NCBI GenBank assembly: GCA_902515095.1
Contig: CABXTC010000005.1
Location: 1 to 64,000, forward strand
Reading direction: 5' to 3'
Source of the DNA: an uncultured Pelagibacteraceae bacterium
Lineage (GTDB): Bacteria > Pseudomonadota > Alphaproteobacteria > Pelagibacterales > Pelagibacteraceae
DNA: 64,000 nucleotides
Made by a program: the position numbers and the translations under genes. Under the pieces are notes generated by a model, which saw only the letters and a list, made by a program, of their open reading frames with translations, did not search any database and was not told the origin of the DNA. This document shows positions 49,787 to 60,381 of this stretch, in pieces (position 1 is the stretch's first letter; every line of letters starts with the position of its first letter).

Positions 49787-50852
49787 AAAGTTTTAAATAA
49801 ACTTCTATTGTTAAAATGCAAACCAACCCTACAGTCAACATGGAAATAAAACCAACAACAAATGGCTTGTAACCCATATTTCTAATATCTAAAAGATTTG
49901 TTGACAAACCAATAGCAGCCATAGCCATAGTCAAAAAAACTTTTGAAAAAAATTTAATAAAATTGATTGTTTCATTCCAGATATAACTATTATTTGTAAC
50001 AAAGATTTGATCACCCACATTTCTTAAAATAATCATTCCCACAAAACCTAAAACAAAGTAAGGAAAAATTTTTATTATAGAGTAATTTTTTTCTTTGGTT
50101 GAGCCTCTATTGTACAAAAAAGCAAAAAGTGGGATCATTATAATTAAAAACGTATTTCTAATAAGCTTAGTTATGGTTGCTATATTTAAAGTTTCAGGAC
50201 TATCAAATTGTTGGTCGTAAATAAGACCTGCTGCAGCAACCTGAGAAGTTTCATGTATTGCAGTACCTAAAAAAAGACCTGTAAAAAGAGAATTTCCATC
50301 AAAGTAAAAATTTGCAAAATAGGGGTATAACAACATTGATAATATTCCAAATAAAGTAATATTTGCTATAGCGTAGGACACCTCATTTTTATTAGCTTTA
50401 ATTACAGGAGCTGTTGCCATAATCGCTGTTGTTCCGCAAACAGTACTTCCTATTGATATGAGATAAGCCATTCTAGTGGGTATCTTCAATATTTTTATCA
50501 AAAGTTTGATTGCAATTAAAACACTTATTATACAAATCAATATTAGTGGAATAGCAATTTTTCCAAACTCTAAAAATTCAAACGGTTTTAATTGAATACC
50601 TAAAAAAATAATCCCAAGTTTTAATATATATTCTCTACTAAAATCCAAACCCTTTTGAAAAATTTCTCGAACTTTAAAAAAATTACCAAAAAAAATACCT
50701 ATAAGTATTGCTATCATTGCAGTTGAGATAGGACTTTTATTATAACCCAGAAGTTCAATACCAATAATATTATTAAAACCTTGGGATAGTGAATAAAGGA
50801 CTAAAGCGAGAATTATACCTGGTAACACTACCAAATATTTTTTTAAAGACAT
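49779..50852 (-). CDS. YeiH/UPF0324 family putative sulfate/sulfite exporter
   Basis: KLGIIFLGIQLKP; GSTVCGTTAIMATAPVIKA; AIHETSQVAAAG. Confidence 0.9.
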   Translation of the reverse strand: MSLKKYLVVLPGIILALVLYSLSQGFNNIIGIELLGYNKSPISTAMIAILIGIFFGNFFKVREIFQKGLDFSREYILKLGIIFLGIQLKPFEFLEFGKIAIPLILICIISVLIAIKLLIKILKIPTRMAYLISIGSTVCGTTAIMATAPVIKANKNEVSYAIANITLFGILSMLLYPYFANFYFDGNSLFTGLFLGTAIHETSQVAAAGLIYDQQFDSPETLNIATITKLIRNTFLIIMIPLFAFLYNRGSTKEKNYSIIKIFPYFVLGFVGMIILRNVGDQIFVTNNSYIWNETINFIKFFSKVFLTMAMAAIGLSTNLLDIRNMGYKPFVVGFISMLTVGLVCILTIEVYLKLFI

Positions 50853-50867
50853 TATATGAATTAATAA

Positions 50868-52034
50868 TTAAGCACTTCTATAAAGCTTAGTCATCACAAA
50901 TTCTTTATGACCTAAAGCTTCAGCGCAGGTTAGTCTTCCATTAGCAACTCTTAGAGTTGTTTCAATGAGTTTATCTCCTGCTTCAGATAAGTTCATTTCT
51001 CTTGAAAGAATTTTAGATACATCACAATCTATATGTTCACCCATTCCTTTAACTGTTAAAGGGTTTGCAGTTAATTTTACAACGGGTTCAATTGGATTAC
51101 CGACTATATTTCCTTGCCCGGTTGGAAACAAATGAATATTAAAACCTGCTGCAGCCTGAAGTGTTACACATTCCGCAGCTGCTGAAGAAGTATCCATAAA
51201 ATATAAACCTTTACCTTTTTTTGGTTCTTCTGCAGGTTCCAAAACATCTACAAACTTACAACTACCAATTTTTTGAAAATTTCCAAAAGCTTTCTCCTCA
51301 ATTGTAGTTAAACCACCAGCAATGTTACCAGCTGTTGGTTGACTTTCGGAAAGATCATCTGTTGCCTCTTTTAAAATAAAATCATTATATGAACTCCAAG
51401 TCTTCATAAATTTGTCTGAAGCCTCTTTGGTTGCTCCTCTCGTTGCACAAACTTTTTCTGCTCCTGTAAGTTCTGAAGTTTCACCAAAGCATAAATGAAC
51501 ACCCAAAGGTTCAAGTTTATCCATTAAGTTTCCAACAGTAGGGTTAGATGCTAAACCAGATGTAGTATCAGATTCTCCACACTTAACTGAAATCCACAAA
51601 TCACTTATAGGGCATTCTTCTCTTTGTTTTTCAGAGGCCCACATAACAAACTCTTGTGCTTTTTTGGAGGCTTTCATTACTGTCCCAATGTCTCCTGTTC
51701 TCTCAATATGAAATCCCTCAACTGGTTTTCCAGTCTTTGCAATTCCGTCTACAATTCTTTTAGTCCATTTTGGCTCAATACCAATAACAATTACAGCAGC
51801 AACATTTGGATTACTTCCAGTTCCGATCATTGTTCTAAAATGTAGTTCTAAATCTGCACCAAACTGCAGTCTCCCATAGGAATGAGGCAATGCAATTGTT
51901 CCTTTAATATTGTTTGCAACTGCTTCTGCACATGCATTTGAAATATCATCAACAGGTAGAATTATTACATGATTTCTAGTTCCTGCTCTGCCATTTTCTC
52001 TTTTATAACCTAAAAAACTTTTTGGAATTTTCAT
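50868..52034 (-). CDS. suyB: UxaA-family lyase, (2R)-sulfolactate sulfo-lyase beta subunit-like
   Basis: [41 protein letters not shown]; paired with SAF-domain subunit and xsc. Confidence 0.82.
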   Translation of the reverse strand: MKIPKSFLGYKRENGRAGTRNHVIILPVDDISNACAEAVANNIKGTIALPHSYGRLQFGADLELHFRTMIGTGSNPNVAAVIVIGIEPKWTKRIVDGIAKTGKPVEGFHIERTGDIGTVMKASKKAQEFVMWASEKQREECPISDLWISVKCGESDTTSGLASNPTVGNLMDKLEPLGVHLCFGETSELTGAEKVCATRGATKEASDKFMKTWSSYNDFILKEATDDLSESQPTAGNIAGGLTTIEEKAFGNFQKIGSCKFVDVLEPAEEPKKGKGLYFMDTSSAAAECVTLQAAAGFNIHLFPTGQGNIVGNPIEPVVKLTANPLTVKGMGEHIDCDVSKILSREMNLSEAGDKLIETTLRVANGRLTCAEALGHKEFVMTKLYRSA

Positions 52035-52038
52035 TTAT

Positions 52039-52323
52039 TTACCACTTTTTTGTTTTTACATTATGAACATGCACATGCTCACCTTTTTTAATTGATTTAA
52101 CTACTTTACCAATATCATGACCATATTTTAAGATCGTATCACCCTCCTTAAGGTCGACCATCGCAATTTTATGCCCTAGGGGTATTTCATCCATTGATTG
52201 AATGTCAGTTGAGCTGTCATCTTCCATAATCCAGCATTTACAGTCTTGTTTTGGGGTAATCTTTTCAATTACAACCACACCAACATTGTCTTTTTTATCG
52301 TGAATTATGATATCTGTAGACAT
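52039..52323 (-). CDS. suyA: SAF-domain sulfolactate sulfo-lyase alpha subunit-like
   Basis: 94 aa, IPLGHKIAMVDLKEGDTILKYGHDIGKVVKSIKKGEHVHVHNVKTKKW. Confidence 0.85.
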   Translation of the reverse strand: MSTDIIIHDKKDNVGVVVIEKITPKQDCKCWIMEDDSSTDIQSMDEIPLGHKIAMVDLKEGDTILKYGHDIGKVVKSIKKGEHVHVHNVKTKKW

Positions 52324-52433
52324 ATAGTGTCGATTTGTTTGTTTGAATTTTTTAAAAACTTATATATTAATCCCGTCAATTAGGAAATAGTTTTATAAAA
52401 ATTATTACATTTGAATTAAGAGAGGTTTTTAAA

Positions 52434-54218
52434 ATGACAAAAATGACAACAGAGGAAGCTTTTGTAAAAGTTTTACAAATGCACGGTATTGAACACGCTT
52501 TTGGTATCATCGGTTCAGCATTTATGCCAATTTCAGATATTTTTCCAGATGCAGGAATAACTTTTTGGGATGTTGCTCATGAAACAAACGGTGGATTAAT
52601 CGCAGATGGTTATACAAGATCTACTGGAAAAATGTCAATGGTCATTGCTCAAAATGGACCAGGTATAACTGGATTGGTTACTCCAATTAAAACTGCATAT
52701 TGGAATCATACACCCCTTCTATTAGTTACACCACAAGCAGCAAACAAAACTATGGGTCAAGGTGGTTTTCAAGAAGTAGAACAAATGAATCTATTTAAGG
52801 ATATGGTTTGTTATCAAGAAGAAGTAAGGGATCCATCAAGAATGGCAGAAGTTTTGAATAGAGTAATAGAAAAAGCGATAAGAGGTTCAGCGCCAGCCCA
52901 AATAAATGTACCAAGAGATTATTGGACACAAGTAATTGATATTGAATTACCACCAATAGTTAGACTTGAGAGACAAGGTGGTGGAGCTGAAGCTATCGAT
53001 AAAGCTGCAAAACTTTTATCAAATGCAAAGTTTCCAGTCATTTTATCAGGAGCGGGAGTTGTAATTGGTGGGGCAATTGAAGAAACAAAAAAACTTGCAG
53101 AAAAACTGGATTCACCGGTCTGCTCAGGATATCAACATAATGACAGTTTTCCAGGAAGCCATCCATTAGCTGTAGGACCTTTAGGGTATAATGGATCAAA
53201 AGCTGCAATGGAACTAATTTCTAAAGCAGATGTTGTTTTAGCCTTAGGAACAAGATTGAATCCCTTTTCAACACTTCCAGGATATGGAATTGATTATTGG
53301 CCAAAAAATGCAAATATAATTCAAGTGGATATGAACCCAGATAGAATTGGATTGACAAAAAAAGTTTCAGTTGGAATTAGCGGCGATGCAAAGTTGGTAG
53401 CAACACAAATTTTGGAGAAACTATCATCAAATGCTGGAGATACAGATAGACAAAAAAGAAAAGATTTGATTCACCAAACAAAATCAGCATGGTTGCAAAA
53501 ATTGTCAAGCTTAGATCACGAAGATGATGATGAGGGAACTGTTTGGAACAAAGAGGCTAGAGAGAGAGATAAAGATAGAATGTCACCGAGACAGGCTTGG
53601 AGGGCAATACAAGTTGGAATGCCTGAGGATGTAATTATTTCGAGTGATATTGGAAATAATTGTGCAATAGGAAATGCTTATCCAACCTTTGAGAAAGGAA
53701 GAAAATATTTAGCCCCTGGTTTATTTGGACCTTGTGGTTACGGTTTTCCATCAATTCTTGGAGCAAAAATTGGTTGCCCCGATACTCCAGTAATTGGTTT
53801 TGCAGGGGATGGTGCTTTTGGAATTAGTATGAACGAAATGAGTTCATGTGCCAGAGAAGAATGGCCATCGATAACAATGGTAATTTTTAGAAATTATCAA
53901 TGGGGTGCAGAAAAAAGAAATACAACTTTATGGTACGATAATAACTTCATCGGCACTGAATTAGATCCAAATTTGAGCTATGCAAAAGTTGCTGACGCAT
54001 GTGGTTTAAAAGGTGTCACAGTTAAAAATATGGAAGAGACAACTGCAGCAATCAAACAATCTTGTGAAGATCAAAAGAAGGGCATCACAACATTTATAGA
54101 AGTTATACTAAACCAAGAACTTGGTGAGCCTTTTAGACGAGATGCGATGAAAGCCCCAGTTAAAGTTGCTGGTATCAAGAAAGAAGACATGAAAAAACAA
54201 CCTTCTTTAACTTCTTAA
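52434..54218 (+). CDS. xsc: Sulfoacetaldehyde acetyltransferase (ThDP-dependent)
   Basis: MTTEEAFVKVLQMHGIEHAFGIIGSAFMPISDIFPDAGI; DVAHETNGGLIADGYTR; ThDP motif GDGAFGISMNEMS. Confidence 0.92.
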   Translation: MTKMTTEEAFVKVLQMHGIEHAFGIIGSAFMPISDIFPDAGITFWDVAHETNGGLIADGYTRSTGKMSMVIAQNGPGITGLVTPIKTAYWNHTPLLLVTPQAANKTMGQGGFQEVEQMNLFKDMVCYQEEVRDPSRMAEVLNRVIEKAIRGSAPAQINVPRDYWTQVIDIELPPIVRLERQGGGAEAIDKAAKLLSNAKFPVILSGAGVVIGGAIEETKKLAEKLDSPVCSGYQHNDSFPGSHPLAVGPLGYNGSKAAMELISKADVVLALGTRLNPFSTLPGYGIDYWPKNANIIQVDMNPDRIGLTKKVSVGISGDAKLVATQILEKLSSNAGDTDRQKRKDLIHQTKSAWLQKLSSLDHEDDDEGTVWNKEARERDKDRMSPRQAWRAIQVGMPEDVIISSDIGNNCAIGNAYPTFEKGRKYLAPGLFGPCGYGFPSILGAKIGCPDTPVIGFAGDGAFGISMNEMSSCAREEWPSITMVIFRNYQWGAEKRNTTLWYDNNFIGTELDPNLSYAKVADACGLKGVTVKNMEETTAAIKQSCEDQKKGITTFIEVILNQELGEPFRRDAMKAPVKVAGIKKEDMKKQPSLTS

Positions 54219-54239
54219 GATATTTGATATTAGACAACC

Positions 54240-54359
54240 TTATAAATTCATATTAGGCCAATTTTTATCATTAAATCTATCTAGTTCTTTTTGAGTAAAA
54301 GGTCTGAAGAGTACCCACATAACAACGATGACTAAACTTAAAAGAATTATTATTTTCAC
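54240..54359 (-). CDS. Single-TM microprotein (39 aa, GTG start), not in ORF track
   Basis: MKIIILLSLVIVVMWVLFRPFTQKELDRFNDKNWPNMNL*. Confidence 0.4.
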   Translation of the reverse strand: MKIIILLSLVIVVMWVLFRPFTQKELDRFNDKNWPNMNL

Positions 54360-54361
54360 TT

Positions 54362-55132
54362 TTATCTGATTATTGTTTTAACAGATCCTAATTTATCAAT
54401 TTTACCAGTATAAAGTCCTTTACCGATTGGAACAACTCCTACGGTGGATCCTGTAAATACATAAAAATTTTTTTTAAGGTTAATTTTGTCTTTTCTTATT
54501 TTATTTAAAACAAACCTTAATGAATTCAACGGGTTAATAAAAACAGCACTAGTGTTCCCGTTAATATTTTGTTTTGTTTTTTTATTATTTATATTTGTTT
54601 TTAAATTTCCAATATTAATCTTTTTGTATTTTTTCTTTTGACCTATCAAAAATTTTACATTCGCTCCAAAATCGCTGCACAAATCTCCAAATGAAGTTAT
54701 TCCTTTCTTTCTTTGCCTATAGCCCACAATTTCAATACAAGGAGCCATATGAGAAATAAATTTTGAAATATTTTTCATTGTGACTGTTCCTTGCGAATTA
54801 AAAAAATTTCTTTTGATCAAATAACAGACTTCTAATTCAATACCAAAAGTTGTTTTGCTAATCTTTACAGATTTTCCACTTTTTAAAAAATTATTCTTAT
54901 AAACTGATGCATAAAACGGCTCTTTTTCTTTTAACTTCTTCATCACTGGAATTCCAGTTCCTCCAGCCTTGTAACCAATAATAGGTTTTTTAACTTTACT
55001 TTCGCAAAGCATTCTAAATTTATTCGCCTCAGTTAGTTTTTTTGTAAATTTTCTTGGTAATGGTGCAATGATCTTATTCTTTAGAAAGGCTTTTACCAAT
55101 TTATTTGAAGTTTTTTCTATTAGTGTGCTCAT
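54362..55132 (-). CDS. 2-keto-4-pentenoate hydratase/FAH-superfamily-like protein
   Basis: GYKAGGTGIPVMKKLKEKEPFYASVY; FGIELEVCYLIKR; TGSTVGVVPIGKG. Confidence 0.75.
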   Translation of the reverse strand: MSTLIEKTSNKLVKAFLKNKIIAPLPRKFTKKLTEANKFRMLCESKVKKPIIGYKAGGTGIPVMKKLKEKEPFYASVYKNNFLKSGKSVKISKTTFGIELEVCYLIKRNFFNSQGTVTMKNISKFISHMAPCIEIVGYRQRKKGITSFGDLCSDFGANVKFLIGQKKKYKKINIGNLKTNINNKKTKQNINGNTSAVFINPLNSLRFVLNKIRKDKINLKKNFYVFTGSTVGVVPIGKGLYTGKIDKLGSVKTIIR

Positions 55133-55173
55133 ATATTTTAATTAAATTTTTAATTTAATTAATAAACTATATT

Positions 55174-55323
55174 TTATGATCCTAAATTTATCAAACTAAA
55201 ACCAGCAATAAAAAATATTATTAACCAAACCAAACCCTTTATTAAAAAAAAAACAAATCCTCCAACTAGAATGTATTTACCCCATTTACTTTTAGACAAT
55301 AAATTTTTTAGCTTACTCGTCAT
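55174..55323 (-). CDS. Single-TM microprotein (49 aa), not in ORF track
   Basis: MTSKLKNLLSKSKWGKYILVGGFVFFLIKGLVWLIIFFIAGFSLINLGS*. Confidence 0.55.
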   Translation of the reverse strand: MTSKLKNLLSKSKWGKYILVGGFVFFLIKGLVWLIIFFIAGFSLINLGS

Positions 55324-55337
55324 TTGAATAGATTTTG

Positions 55338-56141
55338 TTAATTTAATATCGACATTGGATCAAGTCTAGTTTGAAACCAATTTACTCTAAAATCTAGGTG
55401 AGGACCTGTAGATCTGCCTGTAGACCCAACTGTTCCAATTATATCTCCTTGATTGATTTGATCACCAACAGATACCATTACACTTTCTAAATGAGAATAA
55501 ATTGTAGAAATCCCGTGTCCATGATCCATTATAATTGTACCGCCAGTATAATAAAGATCGTTTTCAGCCATTGTTACAATCCCAGATGCCGATGACTTAA
55601 TCATAGTTCCTTTCTTTGCAGCTATATCTATTCCATAGTGGGGCCACTTTGGTTTACCATTTAAAATCCTTTGGCTTCCATAAACACCACTGATAATTCC
55701 CTCCACTGGCATAATGAATTGATTTTTGAAAAAAGTTAAATCAGAATTAATTGCTCTAGCTTTTCCAATTCTATTATTTTCTTCTTTTATTCTTTTATAA
55801 ACAGATTCTGGTGGTGTAACTTTACTTTCCTCCAAGCCATCTATTCTTTGAATATTGTATTTTCTTTTGAGAACTTTTTTTATTATTTTTTCAGTTTTTC
55901 CATTTGTGATTTTAGTAATAGTTAAATCAAATTTCCTATCTCTATCTATACCAAAAGCAAAATAGCCATTTTTAGAAACTTTCACTTTTTTTTTATCTAC
56001 AATTATTTTAGAAGAGGGATCAGTAATTCCTATAATATAATGACCTTGTAAAAATTTTCCTTTAAACTCAATAGCATTTAAATGAGTCGATATAAAAAAG
56101 GTTATAAAAAAAAATAATCTTGATATTATTTTGCAGTCCAT
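55338..56141 (-). CDS. M23 family metallopeptidase
   Basis: HYGIDIAAKKGTMIKSSASGIV; DHGHGISTIYSHLES; TGRSTGPHLDFRV. Confidence 0.94.
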   Translation of the reverse strand: MDCKIISRLFFFITFFISTHLNAIEFKGKFLQGHYIIGITDPSSKIIVDKKKVKVSKNGYFAFGIDRDRKFDLTITKITNGKTEKIIKKVLKRKYNIQRIDGLEESKVTPPESVYKRIKEENNRIGKARAINSDLTFFKNQFIMPVEGIISGVYGSQRILNGKPKWPHYGIDIAAKKGTMIKSSASGIVTMAENDLYYTGGTIIMDHGHGISTIYSHLESVMVSVGDQINQGDIIGTVGSTGRSTGPHLDFRVNWFQTRLDPMSILN

Positions 56142-56896
56142 CCACCATCAACTAACAAAGAAGTTCCTGTAATCATTGATGCTGCATCAGATGCAAGGAA
56201 TACGGCAGCACTTGCTACATCTGAAAGTTCAGCAAATCTTCCTAAGGGAATATTTTCCAAAACTTCTTTTTTAAATTTTTTACTTTTTAAAAACTTACTT
56301 GTCATTGGGGTAATAACAAAAGTTGGGCATACAGTATTGACCCGAATGTTATATTTGGCAAGATCAATCGACATTCCTTTTGTTAATCCTTCTAAACCAA
56401 ACTTTGTCATATTATATACACTTCTTATAGGACCACCAACATGACCCATTTGAGAAGACATATTTACAATTGCACCACCAATTTTTTTTCTATTTTTCGC
56501 CTTAATCATTTTTAAAGCACATAATTGAGCAAGATTAAAAGTTGCCATCGTATTTATCTTAACCAAATACTCCATATTTTTTGTTTTAACTTTTGTAAAA
56601 TGTTCAGGAATATTATTACCCGCATTGTTAATAAGTATATCTATTTTTGATTGTTTATTAATTATCTCTTTAATTTGATTATAATTTGTAATGTCACAAA
56701 CATAAGATTTACATTTAGACTTTATCTTTTTTATTTTTCTAGAAACCTCATCTAAATCTTTTTTTGTTCTACTTATGATGATTAAATTTGCACCAGCCTC
56801 AGCCAGTGCTATCGCACATGCTCTACCCAGTCCTTTTCCAGCTCCAGTTACAACTGCAGTTTTATTTTTTAAATTATAGTTTTTTAAATACATCAT
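56126..56896 (-). CDS. SDR family oxidoreductase
   Basis: VVTGAGKGLGRACAIALAEAGA; NNAGNN; YNMTKFGLEGLTK. Confidence 0.94.
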   Translation of the reverse strand: MMYLKNYNLKNKTAVVTGAGKGLGRACAIALAEAGANLIIISRTKKDLDEVSRKIKKIKSKCKSYVCDITNYNQIKEIINKQSKIDILINNAGNNIPEHFTKVKTKNMEYLVKINTMATFNLAQLCALKMIKAKNRKKIGGAIVNMSSQMGHVGGPIRSVYNMTKFGLEGLTKGMSIDLAKYNIRVNTVCPTFVITPMTSKFLKSKKFKKEVLENIPLGRFAELSDVASAAVFLASDAASMITGTSLLVDGGWTAK

Positions 56897-57486
56897 AAAA
56901 ATAATATTTTAATATCAGTATAAATCAATTCAATAGCAACAATTAAAATTGCCAATAATCCTGCCCAAGCGATCCACTTATATTTTTTTATCCAATTAGA
57001 TATTAATGTTGCCGCTGTTGCCATTAGCACAATTGATAGAACAAGACCAAAAATTAATAAGTAATAATGATCTCCTGCTGCTCCCGCAACTCCTAAAACG
57101 TTATCTAAACTCATAGTAAAATCAGCTAATAAGATTGTCCAAATAGCTCTTAAGAAACTTGAATTATCAACCTTTATATCACTTTCGTGATCAGAACCTT
57201 TTATGACATCTACATATAGTTTATAGACAATATAGAGTAGAAGGAGACCTCCAATTAATCTTAAACCTGTAATTTGTAACAAATAAGCAGTCAATAAAGT
57301 TAAGATTATTCGCAAGACAACTGCTCCACCTATTCCCCAAAAAATAATTTTTCTCCTTTGCTCTAAAGGAAATTTTGATGCGACCATTCCAATTATGATT
57401 GCATTGTCCCCTGCTAAGATAAGATCAATAAAAATGATTTGTGTTAAAATAGTTATTTGCTCTGTAGTAATGAAATCAGTGAACAT
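56893..57486 (-). CDS. TerC/YjbE-like integral membrane protein
   Basis: IDLILAGDNAIIIGMVAS; LLADFTMSLDNVLGVAGAA. Confidence 0.92.
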   Translation of the reverse strand: MFTDFITTEQITILTQIIFIDLILAGDNAIIIGMVASKFPLEQRRKIIFWGIGGAVVLRIILTLLTAYLLQITGLRLIGGLLLLYIVYKLYVDVIKGSDHESDIKVDNSSFLRAIWTILLADFTMSLDNVLGVAGAAGDHYYLLIFGLVLSIVLMATAATLISNWIKKYKWIAWAGLLAILIVAIELIYTDIKILFL

Positions 57487-59084
57487 TAACTTCTAAGTAT
57501 CATATCAGCACCTTTTTCTGCAATCATTATCGTAGGTGCATTAGTATTACCTGAAGTTATATTTGGCATTATCGATGCATCAATTACTCTGAGGTTATTC
57601 AAACCTTTTACTTTTAGCGTTTCATCTACTACTGCCATTTCATCTTGTCCCATTTTACATGTGCCAACAGGGTGAAAAATAGTTTGTGTATAATTTGAGC
57701 CAGCTTTAACAAGTTCTTCATCATCGTTTATATCAATGCCAGGTCTATACTCTTCTGGTTTATATTTTTTAAATGTTTTAGATTCCATCACAATTTTTCT
57801 CGTAAGTTTTAAACCTTTTGCAGCAACCATACGATCATGTTCAGTTGAAAGATAATTGAGTTTTACTTTTGCATAAATTCTGGAATCTTTATCAGTAACA
57901 TTAACGTGACCTCTGCTTGTTGGTCTTATGTTGGATACTGTAGGGGTGAATGCATGAAAGTCATGATTTTTTGTTGCTCCCAAAGTATCCATACTCATAG
58001 GCTGAACATGCCACTGTAAATCAGGTAATTCTAGAGATGGGTCACTTTTAGCAAACATACACATTTGACTTGCACCCATCGTCATTGGTCCACTTCTATT
58101 AAAAACATATTCAAGTCCAATCATTAGTTTTCCAAATAAGCTGTTAATTTTTTTATTTAATGATTTAAGACCATGCACTTTATATATAGGTCTAAACATA
58201 AGGTGATCTTGTAGGTTTTCTCCAACTCCCTTCAAGTCATGTACCATATCTATACCTAAATCTTTTAATTTTTTTGAATTACCAATTCCGGAAGTTTGTA
58301 AAATTTGTGGCGAACCAATAGATCCTGAAGAGAGAATTATTTCTTTATCAGCTGAAACTTTTTTCAGTTCATTTTCTTGCCAATATTCAACATTTTGGGC
58401 AGTTTTATTTTCAAAATTGATTTTTTTAACATGTGCATTTGTAATAATTTTTAGATTATTTCGATTTTTAATTGGGTTTAAGTAACCGACAGCAGTACTA
58501 CATCTAAAACCATCTTTTTCTGTAACCTGAAAATATCCACAACCATGATTGTCGCCAGTATTAAAGTCTTTAGTTTTTGGAATACCAAATTCCTCAGCTG
58601 CATTTTGAAATTCATTTAGAAGTGGTAATTGAATTCTTTGATCGGATACAGATAAAGGTCCGCCGACACCATGATAGTTATTTTTTCCGCGCTCTTGGTT
58701 TTCCGCTTTTATAAAATAAGGAAGAACATCATCCCAACCCCAACCAGTATTACCTAATTGACGCCAAACATCATAATCTCTACTTTGGCCCCTTATATAT
58801 AATAAACCATTTATAGCAGAGCTTCCTCCTAAAGTTTTTCCTCTAGGATAACGAATTGAGCGATTGTTCATTGTCTCATCAGGTTCAGTTTTGTAACACC
58901 AATCAACCGATGGATTATGCATTGTTTTAAAATATCCAACAGGAATATGTATCCATGGATAATTATCTTTTCCACCTGCCTCCATAAGAAGAACTTTATT
59001 TTTTGGATTGTCTGAGAGTCTATTTGCCAGAACACATCCAGCAGACCCAGCGCCAATAATTATGTAATCAAAATTTTCCATCAC
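57486..59084 (-). CDS. GMC oxidoreductase, choline dehydrogenase-like
   Basis: YIIIGAGSAGCVLANRLSDNP; GKTLGGSSAINGLLYIRGQ; HPVGTCKMG. Confidence 0.93.
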   Translation of the reverse strand: MMENFDYIIIGAGSAGCVLANRLSDNPKNKVLLMEAGGKDNYPWIHIPVGYFKTMHNPSVDWCYKTEPDETMNNRSIRYPRGKTLGGSSAINGLLYIRGQSRDYDVWRQLGNTGWGWDDVLPYFIKAENQERGKNNYHGVGGPLSVSDQRIQLPLLNEFQNAAEEFGIPKTKDFNTGDNHGCGYFQVTEKDGFRCSTAVGYLNPIKNRNNLKIITNAHVKKINFENKTAQNVEYWQENELKKVSADKEIILSSGSIGSPQILQTSGIGNSKKLKDLGIDMVHDLKGVGENLQDHLMFRPIYKVHGLKSLNKKINSLFGKLMIGLEYVFNRSGPMTMGASQMCMFAKSDPSLELPDLQWHVQPMSMDTLGATKNHDFHAFTPTVSNIRPTSRGHVNVTDKDSRIYAKVKLNYLSTEHDRMVAAKGLKLTRKIVMESKTFKKYKPEEYRPGIDINDDEELVKAGSNYTQTIFHPVGTCKMGQDEMAVVDETLKVKGLNNLRVIDASIMPNITSGNTNAPTIMIAEKGADMILRS

Positions 59085-59214
59085 AAGTTGAATAAATTTT
59101 TTATTAATTCTTATTAATCTTCTTTACACTCATATTAATCAATTGTCACTTGTGTCAGGTTTATTTTTCTGATTGTATGCATTTGTTAAATTTAACCAAT
59201 AAGAGGGAAAAATA

Positions 59215-60309
59215 ATGAAAAAAATCATTTCAATGTTGTTTGCATCTTTTTTAATATTTGGTTTTATATCAAATGCTAATGCTGCAAAAACACTAAAATG
59301 TCAGACAGTTCTAAATACTAAGGCTGATGAGGTCAAAATGTTGAAAGACTTTACTGACACAGTAACAACTTTAACAAGTGGTTCCTTGAAATTTGAAATT
59401 TTACCTGCTGGTGCAGTGGTTGGAGTTAAAGAAACTTTGGACGCTGTAGATAAGGGTTTAATTGATTGTGGATTTGCTTGGACGCACTATTGGTCAGGTG
59501 ATCATCCTGCTGCTATGTTATTCGGATCTCCAGTAGCTGGTGGTGGAGTTGGTATCGACAATATCGCGTTTCTATCATGGTTCCAATATGGTGGTGGTAA
59601 AGAATTATACGACCAACTTTGGAAAGAAATGGGAAGAGACATCAAAGGATTTATGATTCAACCAGTTGGCCCAGAGGCTTTAGGTTGGTTTCCAAAGCCA
59701 ATTAAAGATATGGCTGATTTTAGAAAATATAAATTCAGAACTCCTCCGGGAATTCCAGGACAAACTTATAAAGACATTGGTATAGCATCTGTTGCAATGG
59801 GTGGTGGAGACATTCTTCCAGCTCTTGAAGCAGGAACTATCGATGCTGCTGAATGGTGTTGTCCAAAACCAGACTTAACTTTTGGTTTTCAAAAAGTCTT
59901 AAAGCATTATTATCTACAAGGTTTACACCAAGTAGTCGTAAATGCTGACTTTTATATTACTGGAAAAACTTACAATGCTATGTCTGATCATGAGAAAAAG
60001 TCACTTGAAGTAGCTGCTAATGCATCATTAGCAAAATCTTTAAGTTACAGGATCTATGAGAATGGTAAAGCTTTGAAAGAGTTAACTACAAAACATGGAG
60101 TAATTTTAGAAGACACTCCTTCTGATTATTTCACAGAATATATGGCTGCTGCAAAAGCTTCTTTGAATAAGAATGCTAAAGATAACAAATTCTTTAACGA
60201 AGTTTACACTTCAATGAAGAATTTTGCTGACATAGCTGTTCCATTCTGGAGTGGTGCTCAAATGTCTAATGCGAAGCTAGGAATGGCTCACGCAGCAACA
60301 TTAAAGTAA
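59215..60309 (+). CDS. TRAP transporter substrate-binding protein (DctP type)
   Basis: Signal peptide; DALEAGTIDAAEWCCP-like region; followed by TRAP permeases. Confidence 0.92.
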   Translation: MKKIISMLFASFLIFGFISNANAAKTLKCQTVLNTKADEVKMLKDFTDTVTTLTSGSLKFEILPAGAVVGVKETLDAVDKGLIDCGFAWTHYWSGDHPAAMLFGSPVAGGGVGIDNIAFLSWFQYGGGKELYDQLWKEMGRDIKGFMIQPVGPEALGWFPKPIKDMADFRKYKFRTPPGIPGQTYKDIGIASVAMGGGDILPALEAGTIDAAEWCCPKPDLTFGFQKVLKHYYLQGLHQVVVNADFYITGKTYNAMSDHEKKSLEVAANASLAKSLSYRIYENGKALKELTTKHGVILEDTPSDYFTEYMAAAKASLNKNAKDNKFFNEVYTSMKNFADIAVPFWSGAQMSNAKLGMAHAATLK

Positions 60310-60337
60310 TCAGTAATTAATCTTAAATTGTATAATT

Positions 60338-60370
60338 AGAGCGGACTTAATTGTCCGCTCTTGTTTTTTA
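60338..60370 (+). terminator. Intrinsic terminator/attenuator inside TRAP operon
   Basis: AGAGCGGAC-TTAATT-GTCCGCTCT followed by TGTTTTTTA. Confidence 0.85.
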
Positions 60371-60381
60371 ATAAAGTTTTT

